From: Palsa-504 sp963769715
GTDB lineage: Bacteria > Actinomycetota > Actinomycetes > Streptosporangiales > Streptosporangiaceae
DNA length: 64,000 bases
Direction of reading: 5' to 3'
Assembly: GCA_963769715.1 (NCBI GenBank)
Contig: CAVYNE010000022.1
Location: 62,001-126,000, forward strand
The position numbers were made by a program, and so were the translations under genes. Positions 33,951-42,065 of the stretch are shown one piece after another (within the stretch, counting starts at the first letter, position 1; each line of letters starts with the position of its first letter). The notes below the pieces were generated by a model. The model was not told where the DNA came from. It searched no databases and saw nothing but the letters and a program-made list of their open reading frames with translations.

Positions 33951-34406
33951 CTAGGCATCGGCGGCCTTCCTGCAGTCGGCGCAGCGGCCGAAGACGGTCA
34001 AGTGTCCCACGTCGGTCTCGAAGCCGTGGCGCTCGTCGAGGGCGGTGATCAGGGGACGGATGGCGTCCGGGCCGATCTCGCTGACCCGGCCGCAGTCACG
34101 GCAGACCAGGTGCACGTGGTCGGCGTCGGTGGCCAGGTGGTAGGTGGGCGCGCCGTGGTGCAGGTGCGTGTGGGTGACCATGCCGATCTGCTCGAGCAGT
34201 TCGAGGGTGCGGTAGATGGTGGAGATGTTGACGCCGCGCGCGGTCTGCTGGACCTGGGCGCCGATCTCCTCCGGGGTCGCGTGATCGAGCCGCGCCACCG
34301 CCTCCAGGACGAGCTGGCGCTGCGGCGTCACCCGGTAGCCGCGGGCTCGCAGCTGCTCGTCCCACCCGCGCACGACCAGACTTGGGGACGGTACCTCCCG
34401 GTCCAT
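33951..34406 (-). CDS. Fur-family metal-responsive repressor
   Basis: A 151-residue protein with a winged helix (RARGYRVTPQRQLVLEAVARLDHATPEEIGAQVQQTARGVNISTIYRTLELLEQIGMV). The metal-binding half includes HTHLHHGAPTYHL, DHVHLVCRDCGRV and VFGRCADC, so two CxxC pairs form the structural zinc site. Which metal (iron, zinc, nickel) or peroxide it senses is not clear from sequence alone. It heads the operon leading to acuC. Upstream lies the divergent 34.4-34.7 kb element. Confidence 0.9.
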   Translation of the reverse strand: MDREVPSPSLVVRGWDEQLRARGYRVTPQRQLVLEAVARLDHATPEEIGAQVQQTARGVNISTIYRTLELLEQIGMVTHTHLHHGAPTYHLATDADHVHLVCRDCGRVSEIGPDAIRPLITALDERHGFETDVGHLTVFGRCADCRKAADA

Positions 34407-34455
34407 GGGCTCATACTAGTTCGGCCAGTGTGATCGGTTGCACGACGAAATTCTC

Positions 34456-34483
34456 TTGCCTGCCTGCCCCCCTCGCGGATAAC
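34456..34483 (+). promoter_or_regulatory. Candidate promoter of the 34.5-kb small transcript
   Basis: TTGCCT (34456-34461), a 16-bp spacer and GATAAC (34478-34483) form a plausible sigma-70-type promoter reading rightward, divergent from fur, with predicted initiation at about 34490, just before the strong ribosome-binding sequence. Confidence 0.4.
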
Positions 34484-34498
34484 GTGCGAGGTACGCGG

Positions 34499-34705
34499 GA
34501 AAGGAGGTGGTCCAACAGCATGCATAGACAACGGACTCGTGAGGTGGCTGTCAGCTAGCCGCCTACCCGCCGGCATGACGTCCAGCGAGGCGGCGGCCGG
34601 CTAAAACCTGGCAGACACCGAGTCCCCGGGCTGGCCGACCTAGTCCAGTCGTCCCCGGTACCGCGCAAGAGCGCAGTGCCGGAGTCGCCCGGGGACTATT
34701 TATAT
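34499..34705 (+). ncRNA. Putative structured RNA with extreme Shine-Dalgarno sequence
   Basis: GAAAGGAGGTGGTCC (34499-34513) can pair along its full 15 nt with the 3' end of 16S rRNA, counting one G-U. It is followed by a 12-codon ORF and then by AGTCCCCGGG (34621-34630), which pairs perfectly with CCCGGGGACT (34688-34697). An inner hairpin GCGC-AAGA-GCGC lies in the loop. An A/T-rich stretch follows, as at a terminator. The whole occupies the 326-bp gap between fur and the nitrobindin gene. I do not recognise a named RNA family; the assignment as a transcript is inference. Confidence 0.45.
34520..34558 (+). CDS. 12-codon ORF behind a perfect ribosome site
   Basis: ATG at 34520 to TAG at 34556-34558 encodes MHRQRTREVAVS. 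The Shine-Dalgarno complement is far stronger than at any other gene here, but the spacing (12 nt from AGGAGG) is long. It could be a translated leader/small peptide, or the AGGAGG could act by titrating ribosomes or pairing with 16S rRNA. No regulated downstream gene lies on the same strand within 900 bp. Confidence 0.4.
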   Translation: MHRQRTREVAVS

Positions 34706-34732
34706 TTGTCTACCCGGTACCTGCCCGGCCGC

Positions 34733-35242
34733 TCACTCGCCTGAGCTGACCCGCTTGAGCTGGGCCGACAAATGCGGCTTGAGCCCTTGGCCCATCGCGG
34801 CCATGTCGTAGGCGTAGGCGAGATCAGGCCCCGCGAGCCCGTAGAGGCGGTGGCCCGCGGTGACCTCCTTGGCGGTAGCGGTGCGGGCGACCACGTCGGT
34901 GGCCATCTCGATGCGAGTGCCCGATATCTCGCCCAGGTAGATCTCGACGATCCCGGTGGGATGCGCGAGCATCACCTCGATCTGGCTGTCCGGGCGCGGA
35001 CGCCAGTACCCGCTCTCGGTGCCGAGCGGCAGCCCGATCCGTCCTTCTTCGTCGAGCCGCCAGGTCCGGCTGGTGTAGATCAGGAACGGCTTGCCGTTAT
35101 GGCTGAAGCTGATCTCCTGCCCGAACCTGAACGACTCGATGGTCGGGTATCCGCCGATCCCGGCGCCTTCCCACCGTCCGAGCAGGAAGCTCAGCGGCTC
35201 GAGGTCGGGATGGATCGCCACGGCGTCAGGATGCATCGCCAC
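34733..35242 (-). CDS. Nitrobindin / FABP-like haem-binding protein
   Basis: A 169-residue lipocalin-like beta-barrel. The N-terminal signature LGRWEGAGIGGYPTIESFRFGQEI, the E-S-G-Y-W-R-P block and a late conserved histidine region (KPHLSAQLKR) match the THAP4/nitrobindin family, whose bacterial members bind ferric haem and isomerise peroxynitrite. The start is GTG at 35242, giving VAMHPDAV. It overlaps the end of a 39-codon ORF for a small membrane peptide and faces fur across the structured 34.5-kb element. Confidence 0.88.
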   Translation of the reverse strand: MAMHPDAVAIHPDLEPLSFLLGRWEGAGIGGYPTIESFRFGQEISFSHNGKPFLIYTSRTWRLDEEGRIGLPLGTESGYWRPRPDSQIEVMLAHPTGIVEIYLGEISGTRIEMATDVVARTATAKEVTAGHRLYGLAGPDLAYAYDMAAMGQGLKPHLSAQLKRVSSGE

Positions 35243-35345
35243 GGCGTCCTCCGGCCGCGTACGTTCGCACGGCCACGTACAGGCACGCCGCGGCGATCAC
35301 GGCGAGCACGCCAATAAGGATCGCAGCGCTGAGCATGCCGTGCAT
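35226..35345 (-). CDS. Small single-pass membrane peptide (39 aa)
   Basis: ATG (35345) to TGA (35226-35228) encodes 39 residues starting MHGMLSAAILIGVLAVIAAA. There is one strong transmembrane segment (about residues 5-26) and a basic tail. The stop overlaps the nitrobindin start region by 17 bp, so the two may be translationally coupled. I do not know a family. The hydrophobic pattern and coupling support it, but no ribosome site is obvious. Confidence 0.45.
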   Translation of the reverse strand: MHGMLSAAILIGVLAVIAAACLYVAVRTYAAGGRRGDAS

Positions 35346-35446
35346 AGCCCGTAGTTTACGGGCGAGGCACCCGCGCGGTCCCGCGCCGCGCCGTAGCCGA
35401 CGCGGTCGGGCTGCCCCGGCCCGCCTGCCCGGCTAGAGTTTCTGCC

Positions 35447-35845
35447 ATGCCCGAGCACGCTGCCCATTCCCGGGCCCATTCCCGGCTTGTCATCAAGGTC
35501 ACGGCAGGCAAGGACGACCCGGAGCGCTGCAACCAGGCCTTCACGGTCGCCGCGACCGCGGCCGCGAGCGGCGTTCCCGTCTCGCTGTGGCTCACCGGCG
35601 AGTCCGCCTGGTTCGGCCTGCCCGGGCGGGCCGAGGATTTCTCGCTCCCGCATGCCGCGCCGCTGGCCGACCTGCTGGCGGGGGTCCTGGCCGCGGGTTC
35701 GGTGACGGTGTGCACCCAGTGCGCGGCCCGCAGGAGTATCGGGACCGACGATCTGATCGACGGCATCAGGATCGCCGGGGCGGCCACGTTCGTCGCCGAG
35801 GTGATGACCGAGGGCGCCCAGGCCCTGGTCTACTTAAAGACCTAG
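35447..35845 (+). CDS. DsrE-family protein
   Basis: A 132-residue protein with a DsrE/DsrF-like alpha/beta fold. It has RLVIKVTAGKDDPERCNQAFTVAATAAASGVPVSLWLTGES, then a TVCTQCAARR motif with a CxxC pair and GAATFVAEVMTEGAQALVY at the end. DsrE-like proteins often move sulfur or act as small regulatory subunits. The CTQC pair could be the reactive site, but the true substrate is unknown. Its TAG overlaps the gatD stop by 4 bp tail-to-tail. Confidence 0.8.
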   Translation: MPEHAAHSRAHSRLVIKVTAGKDDPERCNQAFTVAATAAASGVPVSLWLTGESAWFGLPGRAEDFSLPHAAPLADLLAGVLAAGSVTVCTQCAARRSIGTDDLIDGIRIAGAATFVAEVMTEGAQALVYLKT

Positions 35846-36603
35846 GCCGGCGGGGCCTGGGCGGCCAGCCGGTCGGCGCGCAGCTTCAGCACGAGATCCT
35901 CCTGCCGGGGGTCAACCGGCGGCAGCGTGCCGACCACCCAGCCGAGCAGCATGTCGGCCAGGCCCGGATTGCGGACCAGCGCGGGCCCGTGCAGGTAGGT
36001 ACCGACCACCCGGCCCGAGTACGCGCCTTCGGTCCCGTCCCCGTTGCCGACGCCGGTGACCACGGTGGCCAGCGCCTTCACCCCCGGGCCGCGCCGGGTC
36101 ACGCCCTGGTGGTTCTCGAAACCGGTGAGCCGTTCGACACCGAGAGCCGGATCGACGTCCGCGGTTATCTCCCCGACCCCCCGCCGCTCGCCCCGGCCGC
36201 TGCGGATGTCGAGCAGCCCGAGCCCGGGCACCGGCTCGCCTTCCACGCCGCCGAACTCGGTCCCGATGATCTGGTAGCCGGCGCAGACCGCGAAGATCAC
36301 TGCGCCGCGGCCCGCGGCCGCGGCCAGGCCGACCCGAGGACCGGCCGCCGCCAGGCGGCGGGCGGCGAGAATCTGCGGCAGGTCCTCGCCGCCGCCGAGC
36401 AGGTAGATGTCACCGTCCACGGGCACCTGCTGGTCGGAATTGACCTCGGCGATCTCGACCGAGAGGCCGCGCAGCCGAGCCCGGCGGGCCAGCACCAGCA
36501 GGTTGCCCCGGTCGCCGTAAGTGCTGAGCAGGTCAGGGAAAACCCAGACCAGCCGGACCGCAGACGGCCCCCGGGGCCGGTACCGGCCTAGGCCCTCGCT
36601 CAT
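35842..36603 (-). CDS. gatD: Lipid II isoglutaminyl synthase, glutaminase subunit GatD
   Basis: A 253-residue CobB/CobQ-type class I glutamine amidotransferase. It has VFPDLLSTYGDRGNLLVL at the start, the nucleophile cysteine in AVCAGYQIIG and the catalytic histidine in GTYLHGPAL. With MurT it amidates the D-glutamate of lipid II. It lies 40 bp downstream of murT in the same operon. Confidence 0.93.
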   Translation of the reverse strand: MSEGLGRYRPRGPSAVRLVWVFPDLLSTYGDRGNLLVLARRARLRGLSVEIAEVNSDQQVPVDGDIYLLGGGEDLPQILAARRLAAAGPRVGLAAAAGRGAVIFAVCAGYQIIGTEFGGVEGEPVPGLGLLDIRSGRGERRGVGEITADVDPALGVERLTGFENHQGVTRRGPGVKALATVVTGVGNGDGTEGAYSGRVVGTYLHGPALVRNPGLADMLLGWVVGTLPPVDPRQEDLVLKLRADRLAAQAPPA

Positions 36604-36643
36604 GTTGTATCCACTACTCTCTTCCGGGGCGCTCTCGCCGGGT

Positions 36644-37909
36644 TCAGGCGACGCGCCCGAGTGTCGCGCGGATCTGCTGGAACGCCGTGTAGTTGGCGAT
36701 CACTTCCATGGACTTGCTGCGGGCCGCCTCGACCGCCTCGTCAACGCTGCCGACGATACGGAAGGCCACCTCGTCGGCTTCCAGCCTGACCGCGAGGTCG
36801 AGCTTGCGCTCTCCGGTCACGAACACCTGACGGCCGCGCAGCCTGCGGTAGTCCACGTCCCAGAGCCAGGAGGTGTCCTTTCCGTCTGGTGTCTGGGCGT
36901 TCACCGCCAGCAGGACGGGCACCGGCGGCGGCACGACGATGTCGAGCGCCTCCAGCCAGCCGGCCGGGTTCTTGGCCAGCAGCAGCCGCAGCGCGCAGCC
37001 GTTCCGCTCGACCTGGGTGTACCGGCCCGCGACCGACCGCACCTGCCGGACCGCGCCCATCGCCTGGGTCGTGCTGATGCCGAATACCTCCGCCACGGCG
37101 AACGCGACCACGGCGTTGGACCGGTTGGCCCGGCCGGGCAGGGCCAGGTCGAGCGGCCGGGACCGGCCGGTGGGGTCGATCACCTCGTCCCCCGCGAGCA
37201 CCCAGCGGACCGGGGGCCGCCGGTTCGGGCATTCGCCGCAGTACCAGTCCTCGCCGTCCCGGCGCAGGTGCGATCCGCAGTTGGGGCAGCACCAGGAGTC
37301 GTCGTGCCAGCGCTGGCCCGCGGCCACCCAGGTGACCTGGGGAGCCTGCCCAGCCGCCCACGCCACCAGCGGATCGTCGGCGTTCGCGATGACCCGGCAG
37401 CCCGGGGCGGCGGCCAGGGCCGCCCGCCAGCGGCGCGCGAGCATCCAGATCTCCGCCGCGCGGTCCATCTGATCCCGGCTCAGGTTGAGCAGCACCACGA
37501 CCCGGGCGCCCGTCTTCTCCAGCATGGCGGGCATGAATTTCTCGTCTACCTCGAGCACGGCCAAGGTAGCGTCCGGGGCCTTGGCGAGCGCGGCGACCAG
37601 GCCAGCCTCCATGTTGGCGCCGAACGCGTTGGACGCGATCTGCTGCCCCAGGGCGCTGAGCGCGGCTGTGACCAGCCTGGTCGTGGTGGTCTTCCCGTTC
37701 GTGCCGGTCACCAGGATGACCTGCCGCCCGCGCGCGAGCAGCGAGAGCAGATCGGGTTTGAGCCGCAGCCCGATGACCCCGCCGATGACTGACCCGTCGC
37801 CGCGGCCGGCCAGCCTGGAAGCCCGGCCGGCCGCCCCGCCGACCGTGGTGGCCAGGCGGGCGCGGAGGGGAAGGCTGAACCGCCGGGACGGCGGGCTGCT
37901 AGTGCTCAT
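36644..37909 (-). CDS. murT: Lipid II isoglutaminyl synthase, MurT subunit
   Basis: A 421-residue Mur-ligase-family protein with P-loop VTGTNGKTTTTRL, the central NLSRDQMDRAAEIW motif and the MurT-specific Cys4 zinc ribbon (CCPNCGSHLRRDGEDWYCGECP), followed by the DUF1727 C-terminal domain (DVDYRRLRGRQVFVTGERKLDLAVRLEADEV). It activates the D-Glu carboxylate of lipid II for amidation by ammonia from GatD. It starts only 38 bp after the large membrane-protein gene upstream, so a common operon with the two membrane genes is likely. Confidence 0.94.
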   Translation of the reverse strand: MSTSSPPSRRFSLPLRARLATTVGGAAGRASRLAGRGDGSVIGGVIGLRLKPDLLSLLARGRQVILVTGTNGKTTTTRLVTAALSALGQQIASNAFGANMEAGLVAALAKAPDATLAVLEVDEKFMPAMLEKTGARVVVLLNLSRDQMDRAAEIWMLARRWRAALAAAPGCRVIANADDPLVAWAAGQAPQVTWVAAGQRWHDDSWCCPNCGSHLRRDGEDWYCGECPNRRPPVRWVLAGDEVIDPTGRSRPLDLALPGRANRSNAVVAFAVAEVFGISTTQAMGAVRQVRSVAGRYTQVERNGCALRLLLAKNPAGWLEALDIVVPPPVPVLLAVNAQTPDGKDTSWLWDVDYRRLRGRQVFVTGERKLDLAVRLEADEVAFRIVGSVDEAVEAARSKSMEVIANYTAFQQIRATLGRVA

Positions 37910-37947
37910 CTCGCGCTGAATGCTATCCGGTCGCGCTGCGGGCCCGG

Positions 37948-40038
37948 TCAGGAGCGCCGCTTGCGCCAGTCCAGGCGCGGTGGCGGCGGCCCGAGGTTCG
38001 GTGGCGGCCGGTCGTTACCAGAGCGCCAGCTGACCGGATGTGGCGGTACGTCGTCGCTGCTAGCTGGCTCCTGTGCTGCCCGGGACCCGGCGGCGGGCAC
38101 GTTGCGGAATTCCTCGAGCGTCAGCTGGGTGGCGGCACTGAGCCCGCCGATGCCCGGGTTGGCGTCGGCCATGACCACCTGGCGGCCGGCCGGGCCCGCG
38201 TAGGTAATGATCATCGCGCTGGCCGGGAGCTGCTGGAGTTCGTGCTGCTCGACCAGGAATTCGCGGGAACGCTGCAAGGACAGCGCGAGCGATTCGTTGT
38301 CCCCCGTCGCCTTGGATGTCGTCATCCCCCACGCGGTGCTCGTGCTGACACCCGCGCTGACCGAATCGCTCTCGCCGGTGCTCTGCGAATCGCCGGTCTG
38401 GACGCTGCGCGAGAAGCTCGCCCGGGACGGCAGCAGCAGGCTGCCGTCACTGTGGCCGTGCCCGGTGCTACGGGACAGCCCCTCGCTGTGGGACCACGAG
38501 GCGGCGGTTGACGTGACCGACCCGGTGGTGCTCGTGTACGCGCTGCTGGTGGTGTCCGTGACGGAAGCGCCTATCGTCTCGGTGAGCTGGGAGAGCACGA
38601 AGCGGTGCTCGGTGCCGAGCTGCTCGCTCGCCGCCTTGGCGTCCTCGGCGTTTCCCAGCCGCATGAAGGCGACGGCGGCGTTCCCCCGCCCCAGCCGCTG
38701 CTTGACGTGCGGGGGGATGGCGCGATAGGCCAGCACCAGCCCGGTCGCGGACCGCTCACAGACGTCGCTCAGCCGGTCGAGCGTATCGCCGCGCAGCTTG
38801 CCGGCGCCGAGCACGAAGAGCGTGTGCTGCCAGGGGCGCCCTGGCTGCATGTCGCGCAGCAGGTGGGTCAGCGCGACCGTCAGGTAGGTCCCGAGCACCC
38901 TGCTCCCGACCGCGCCCACGCGCTGGCCCAGCGCGACCACGCGCAGCGCGCTGCGCGGCAGCGGAACCAGCGCGGTGCCCACCGCCGCGAGCTTGCGCAG
39001 CTGGGACTCCAGGATCCAGGCTCGCTCGAGGACCACCCGGTCGGTGGCACCGCGGCCGAACATGGCGGTGAGCCTGTCCGCCTGCCCGGACGTGATCAGG
39101 CCGGCGGCCACATCGTCGCGCCGATCGCCGACCTGGGCCAGCGTCCGCAGCCCGGCGGCGACGCTGGCCACCGTGGCCTGGCGCTGCGTATTCTCGGCGA
39201 GCACGTCGATGACCCGCTCGAGGATGGCGTTGTCGAGCGAGAGGTCACGGGCCGAAGCCTGCTCTTCGGTCACGCTGGCCACCTGGGAGAGCAGGTCAGC
39301 CAGGGCGTCCTTGGCCAGCCCGGTGCCCAGGTCGAGCCTGGGCAGGTCTTCGGGCAGCACCCAGACCAGCGGATCGATGCCCGAGGCGCGCGCGAAGCCG
39401 ATCAGGTCCAGCGCGACCGAGCCCTCGGACAGGTCAAGCACCGTGATCTCGCCGCCCGCGGCCAGCCGGTTCGCGCCGGCCGTGGTGAGCATCGCGGACC
39501 AGCCGGAAAGCGTGCCGCCGGCGACGTCCACGCGGTGCACTCCGTCCGGCGCGCAGACCGCATACCAGCGTTTCTGACGCTCGTAGGCGAGACGGAGGGC
39601 CCGCCATTCCCGGACCCGGTTGGCGTGCTCGGCCTGCCAGGCGAAGAGCCGGCTCTGCTGGGCCGCCCGTATCTTGCCGACCCTCGCCCGCTCATCGGCC
39701 AGCCTCGACCGCAGCGCACGCTTACCTTGCCAGATGGCGTGCCCGCTGACCGCCGCGATCAGCGCGCAGCAGATCACCCCGAGCCCGGCCACGAGAACGT
39801 CGAGCCAGCCGACGGCGCCCAGCGTGATCGCCGCCAGGCCGAGGACCACGGCGATGGCGAACGCCGCCTTGACTGGCCGGTTGAGCAGGCTCTCCTCACG
39901 ACGCTGGGCCGCCGTCCAGTCCGGGTTGAGCCGTTCTTGCCCGGGCGGGGTGGGCCGCCGCGGCGGCGGCCCGGGCGCCGGGTATGGCGTCGCGAACTGC
40001 CAGCCCAGGCACAGCCGGCCAGCATGGGCAGACATCAT
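37948..40038 (-). CDS. Large hypothetical membrane protein, partner of the VirD4-like gene
   Basis: A 696-residue protein starting at the ATG that overlaps the upstream TGA (ATGA). It has a Pro-rich cytoplasmic start (1-40), two adjacent transmembrane helices (about 58-78 and 80-100), a basic coiled-coil segment (about 104-155) and a large soluble domain (160-500) with WYAVCAPDG near its start. Residues about 505-620 form a Ser/Thr/Gly-rich region (TDTTSSAYTSTTGSVTSTA), and the tail is Pro-rich. I do not recognise a named domain. The layout resembles proteins accompanying actinobacterial conjugation-type ATPases. The open frame extends to 40479, but the upstream part is Arg-rich read-through. 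Confidence 0.6.
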   Translation of the reverse strand: MMSAHAGRLCLGWQFATPYPAPGPPPRRPTPPGQERLNPDWTAAQRREESLLNRPVKAAFAIAVVLGLAAITLGAVGWLDVLVAGLGVICCALIAAVSGHAIWQGKRALRSRLADERARVGKIRAAQQSRLFAWQAEHANRVREWRALRLAYERQKRWYAVCAPDGVHRVDVAGGTLSGWSAMLTTAGANRLAAGGEITVLDLSEGSVALDLIGFARASGIDPLVWVLPEDLPRLDLGTGLAKDALADLLSQVASVTEEQASARDLSLDNAILERVIDVLAENTQRQATVASVAAGLRTLAQVGDRRDDVAAGLITSGQADRLTAMFGRGATDRVVLERAWILESQLRKLAAVGTALVPLPRSALRVVALGQRVGAVGSRVLGTYLTVALTHLLRDMQPGRPWQHTLFVLGAGKLRGDTLDRLSDVCERSATGLVLAYRAIPPHVKQRLGRGNAAVAFMRLGNAEDAKAASEQLGTEHRFVLSQLTETIGASVTDTTSSAYTSTTGSVTSTAASWSHSEGLSRSTGHGHSDGSLLLPSRASFSRSVQTGDSQSTGESDSVSAGVSTSTAWGMTTSKATGDNESLALSLQRSREFLVEQHELQQLPASAMIITYAGPAGRQVVMADANPGIGGLSAATQLTLEEFRNVPAAGSRAAQEPASSDDVPPHPVSWRSGNDRPPPNLGPPPPRLDWRKRRS

Positions 40039-41882
40039 GCACTCTCCCAGGCCTGCCGGGGCGCGGCCGCGGGCCCGCCGTCGCGGGCGATCTGGGGCAC
40101 CCGGGCCCGCACCAGCAGCCCGCGCGGGACGAGCCGCCGCGGGTTCTTCACCGCCAGCAGGAATTCGTGGTCGCGCAGGGCGGACAGGTCGGCTGCCCCG
40201 GCCGCTGGCCCGGCATCCACGCCAGCACTCACGATCGCGCCCGGCTCCGGCGGCCGCCCCGATCCGGCCGGAGCCGCCACGCCCGCGACCTCGGACAGCC
40301 GCCGCGCCGCGGCGGCGTCGTCCATCCGGTAGGCCACCACCACGTTGACTAGATCCGCGAGATCGGCCGCGACCTGCGCCGACGTGGTGGCCGCGAGCAC
40401 GGGCAGCCCGGTACCCGGCCCGCGGGCGATCATGTCGGCGACCGAGTGCCGCGGCAGCGAGCTGCACTCGGACAACCATACGATCCCGTCGCCGTCGACG
40501 CCGATCCCGGTCAGGGCCGCTCCGGCGGCCAGCAGGTCCTGGCAGACCAGGCGGGTGAGCATGGCCGAGCTTTCCGCCGGCGACGACGAGTCCGGCCCGC
40601 CGAGCCGGAAGAGCACCACGGCGCGTTCGGCGACGGCGCGGCCGAGGTCGATGTCCGCCGCCGGGCCGCCGGCCGACGGGCGCAGCCAGCGGCCGAACGG
40701 CGACGCGCGGAGTTCCCGCAGCTGCCGGCCGAGTTCGGCGGTGGTGGCGGGCTCGGCGCTGATGAGGCTCATCGATACCCGCGTTCGCTCGGCCAGCACG
40801 TCACGCCGGGGGTAGACCGCGGGCACGTACTCCATCCGGGCCCGCATCGCCACCGGGTTAAGCAGGTGGATGACGTCATCGAGCACCGGGACACGCGGGT
40901 CACCGGGTGCGGCGTCGAGCAGTTCGAAGACGTCCTCGAGGTAGGCGACGCAGCTGCGCCGGTACTGCCGGCCGGGTCCGTCCCAGCTGAGCATGGCCGT
41001 GACCATCGCGGCCCGCCGCCCGGGATCGCCGTGCCGGAACGGCTCGTAGCAGGCCATCTGGGCCGATCCGTCGGCGGCTCCGGCCCGCTGCCCCGGGGCG
41101 GCGCCGAACACCAGCAGCGGCGCGCCGGCCGCGGCGCAGACCGCGGCCAGCCTTCCGGCCAGCCCCGGATCGGATGTGTGGTCGACGGCGAGCACCGGCT
41201 TGCGCCGCCGCACCGCGGCGTGGATCAGCTGGAAGCCGGTGGTCAGCACGTCCGGCCCGGCTGAACCGCACACGGATATGCCCCCGGCCGCCTCGGCCCA
41301 CGACAGCGTGACCCGGGCGCCTGATCCGGGCGCCACTCCGAGGCAGCCGCCGTCCCTGGTCACCACGCCGCCCGCGCGGATCGCGCGGACGGTGGCCGCG
41401 CGCCGGGCCGCGACGATCAGGCCGGGCCGGGCCGGCGGCAGGTTCCACTCGTCGGTGTGCAGCCAGCTCAGCCAGCCGGCCAGGGCGGCTTCGGCGGCCC
41501 CGGCCACCACGGCGAGCGGCAGCTGACGGGGCAGCCAGGTCCCGATCCCGGCGAAGGCGGCGGTGAAGTGCAGCAGATGGTCGGCCTGGTGACCGCTGGC
41601 GCCCAGGTAGTCCGCTATCTGGGCCGGCCCGGCGGCGAATCCGGCCGCCGCGGCCCGGGGGCCGACCGCTACGGTCCACGCCAGCCCGGCCGCCGCCGGA
41701 ACCGCCAGCCACGACAGGCGCCACCGGGTCATCATGGTGATCAGGTAGAACACGGCGGCGAGGATGATCGTGAGCTGAGCGAACAGCGCGTGCGCCACGA
41801 CGACGAGCACCACGCAGGCAGCCAGGATCTCGTCACGGCGGGGAAGTCCCCTGGGGATGAGGTATCGGGCACGCCGTGGCAT
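40035..41882 (-). CDS. VirD4/TraG-like membrane protein with degenerate nucleotide site
   Basis: A 615-residue protein with three or four N-terminal helices (about residues 18-75 and 120-140) and a cytoplasmic domain whose order matches coupling-protein ATPases. The strand-loop-helix that should be the P-loop reads GISVCGSAGPDVLTTGFQLIHAAVRRRKPVLAVDHTSDPGLAGRLA, with G206-S-A-G-P-D-V where GxxGxGK is expected, so the lysine is lost. The Walker-B-like strand is GIVWLSE, lacking the aspartate. A TraG-like late segment (GTGLPVLAATTSAQVAADLADLVNVVVAYRM) is present. It is probably ATP-independent or a scaffold. Translation is coupled to the 696-residue partner. Confidence 0.6.
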   Translation of the reverse strand: MPRRARYLIPRGLPRRDEILAACVVLVVVAHALFAQLTIILAAVFYLITMMTRWRLSWLAVPAAAGLAWTVAVGPRAAAAGFAAGPAQIADYLGASGHQADHLLHFTAAFAGIGTWLPRQLPLAVVAGAAEAALAGWLSWLHTDEWNLPPARPGLIVAARRAATVRAIRAGGVVTRDGGCLGVAPGSGARVTLSWAEAAGGISVCGSAGPDVLTTGFQLIHAAVRRRKPVLAVDHTSDPGLAGRLAAVCAAAGAPLLVFGAAPGQRAGAADGSAQMACYEPFRHGDPGRRAAMVTAMLSWDGPGRQYRRSCVAYLEDVFELLDAAPGDPRVPVLDDVIHLLNPVAMRARMEYVPAVYPRRDVLAERTRVSMSLISAEPATTAELGRQLRELRASPFGRWLRPSAGGPAADIDLGRAVAERAVVLFRLGGPDSSSPAESSAMLTRLVCQDLLAAGAALTGIGVDGDGIVWLSECSSLPRHSVADMIARGPGTGLPVLAATTSAQVAADLADLVNVVVAYRMDDAAAARRLSEVAGVAAPAGSGRPPEPGAIVSAGVDAGPAAGAADLSALRDHEFLLAVKNPRRLVPRGLLVRARVPQIARDGGPAAAPRQAWESA

Positions 41883-42065
41883 CTATTCCTATTCCGCCTC
41901 TGTCACGACCTCGGCCGGCGTCTCGGCTCCCAGCGTCCCAGGTGCAACGCGCGCGTGTCCAGACGGTTACCGGTTCCGGGCGCTAGACGTAATAAGGACG
42001 TTCTGACCCGGTACCTCAGTAATGGTCATCGCGCTCATTGGAAACTCTGGTCTCAGTACGCCGCA

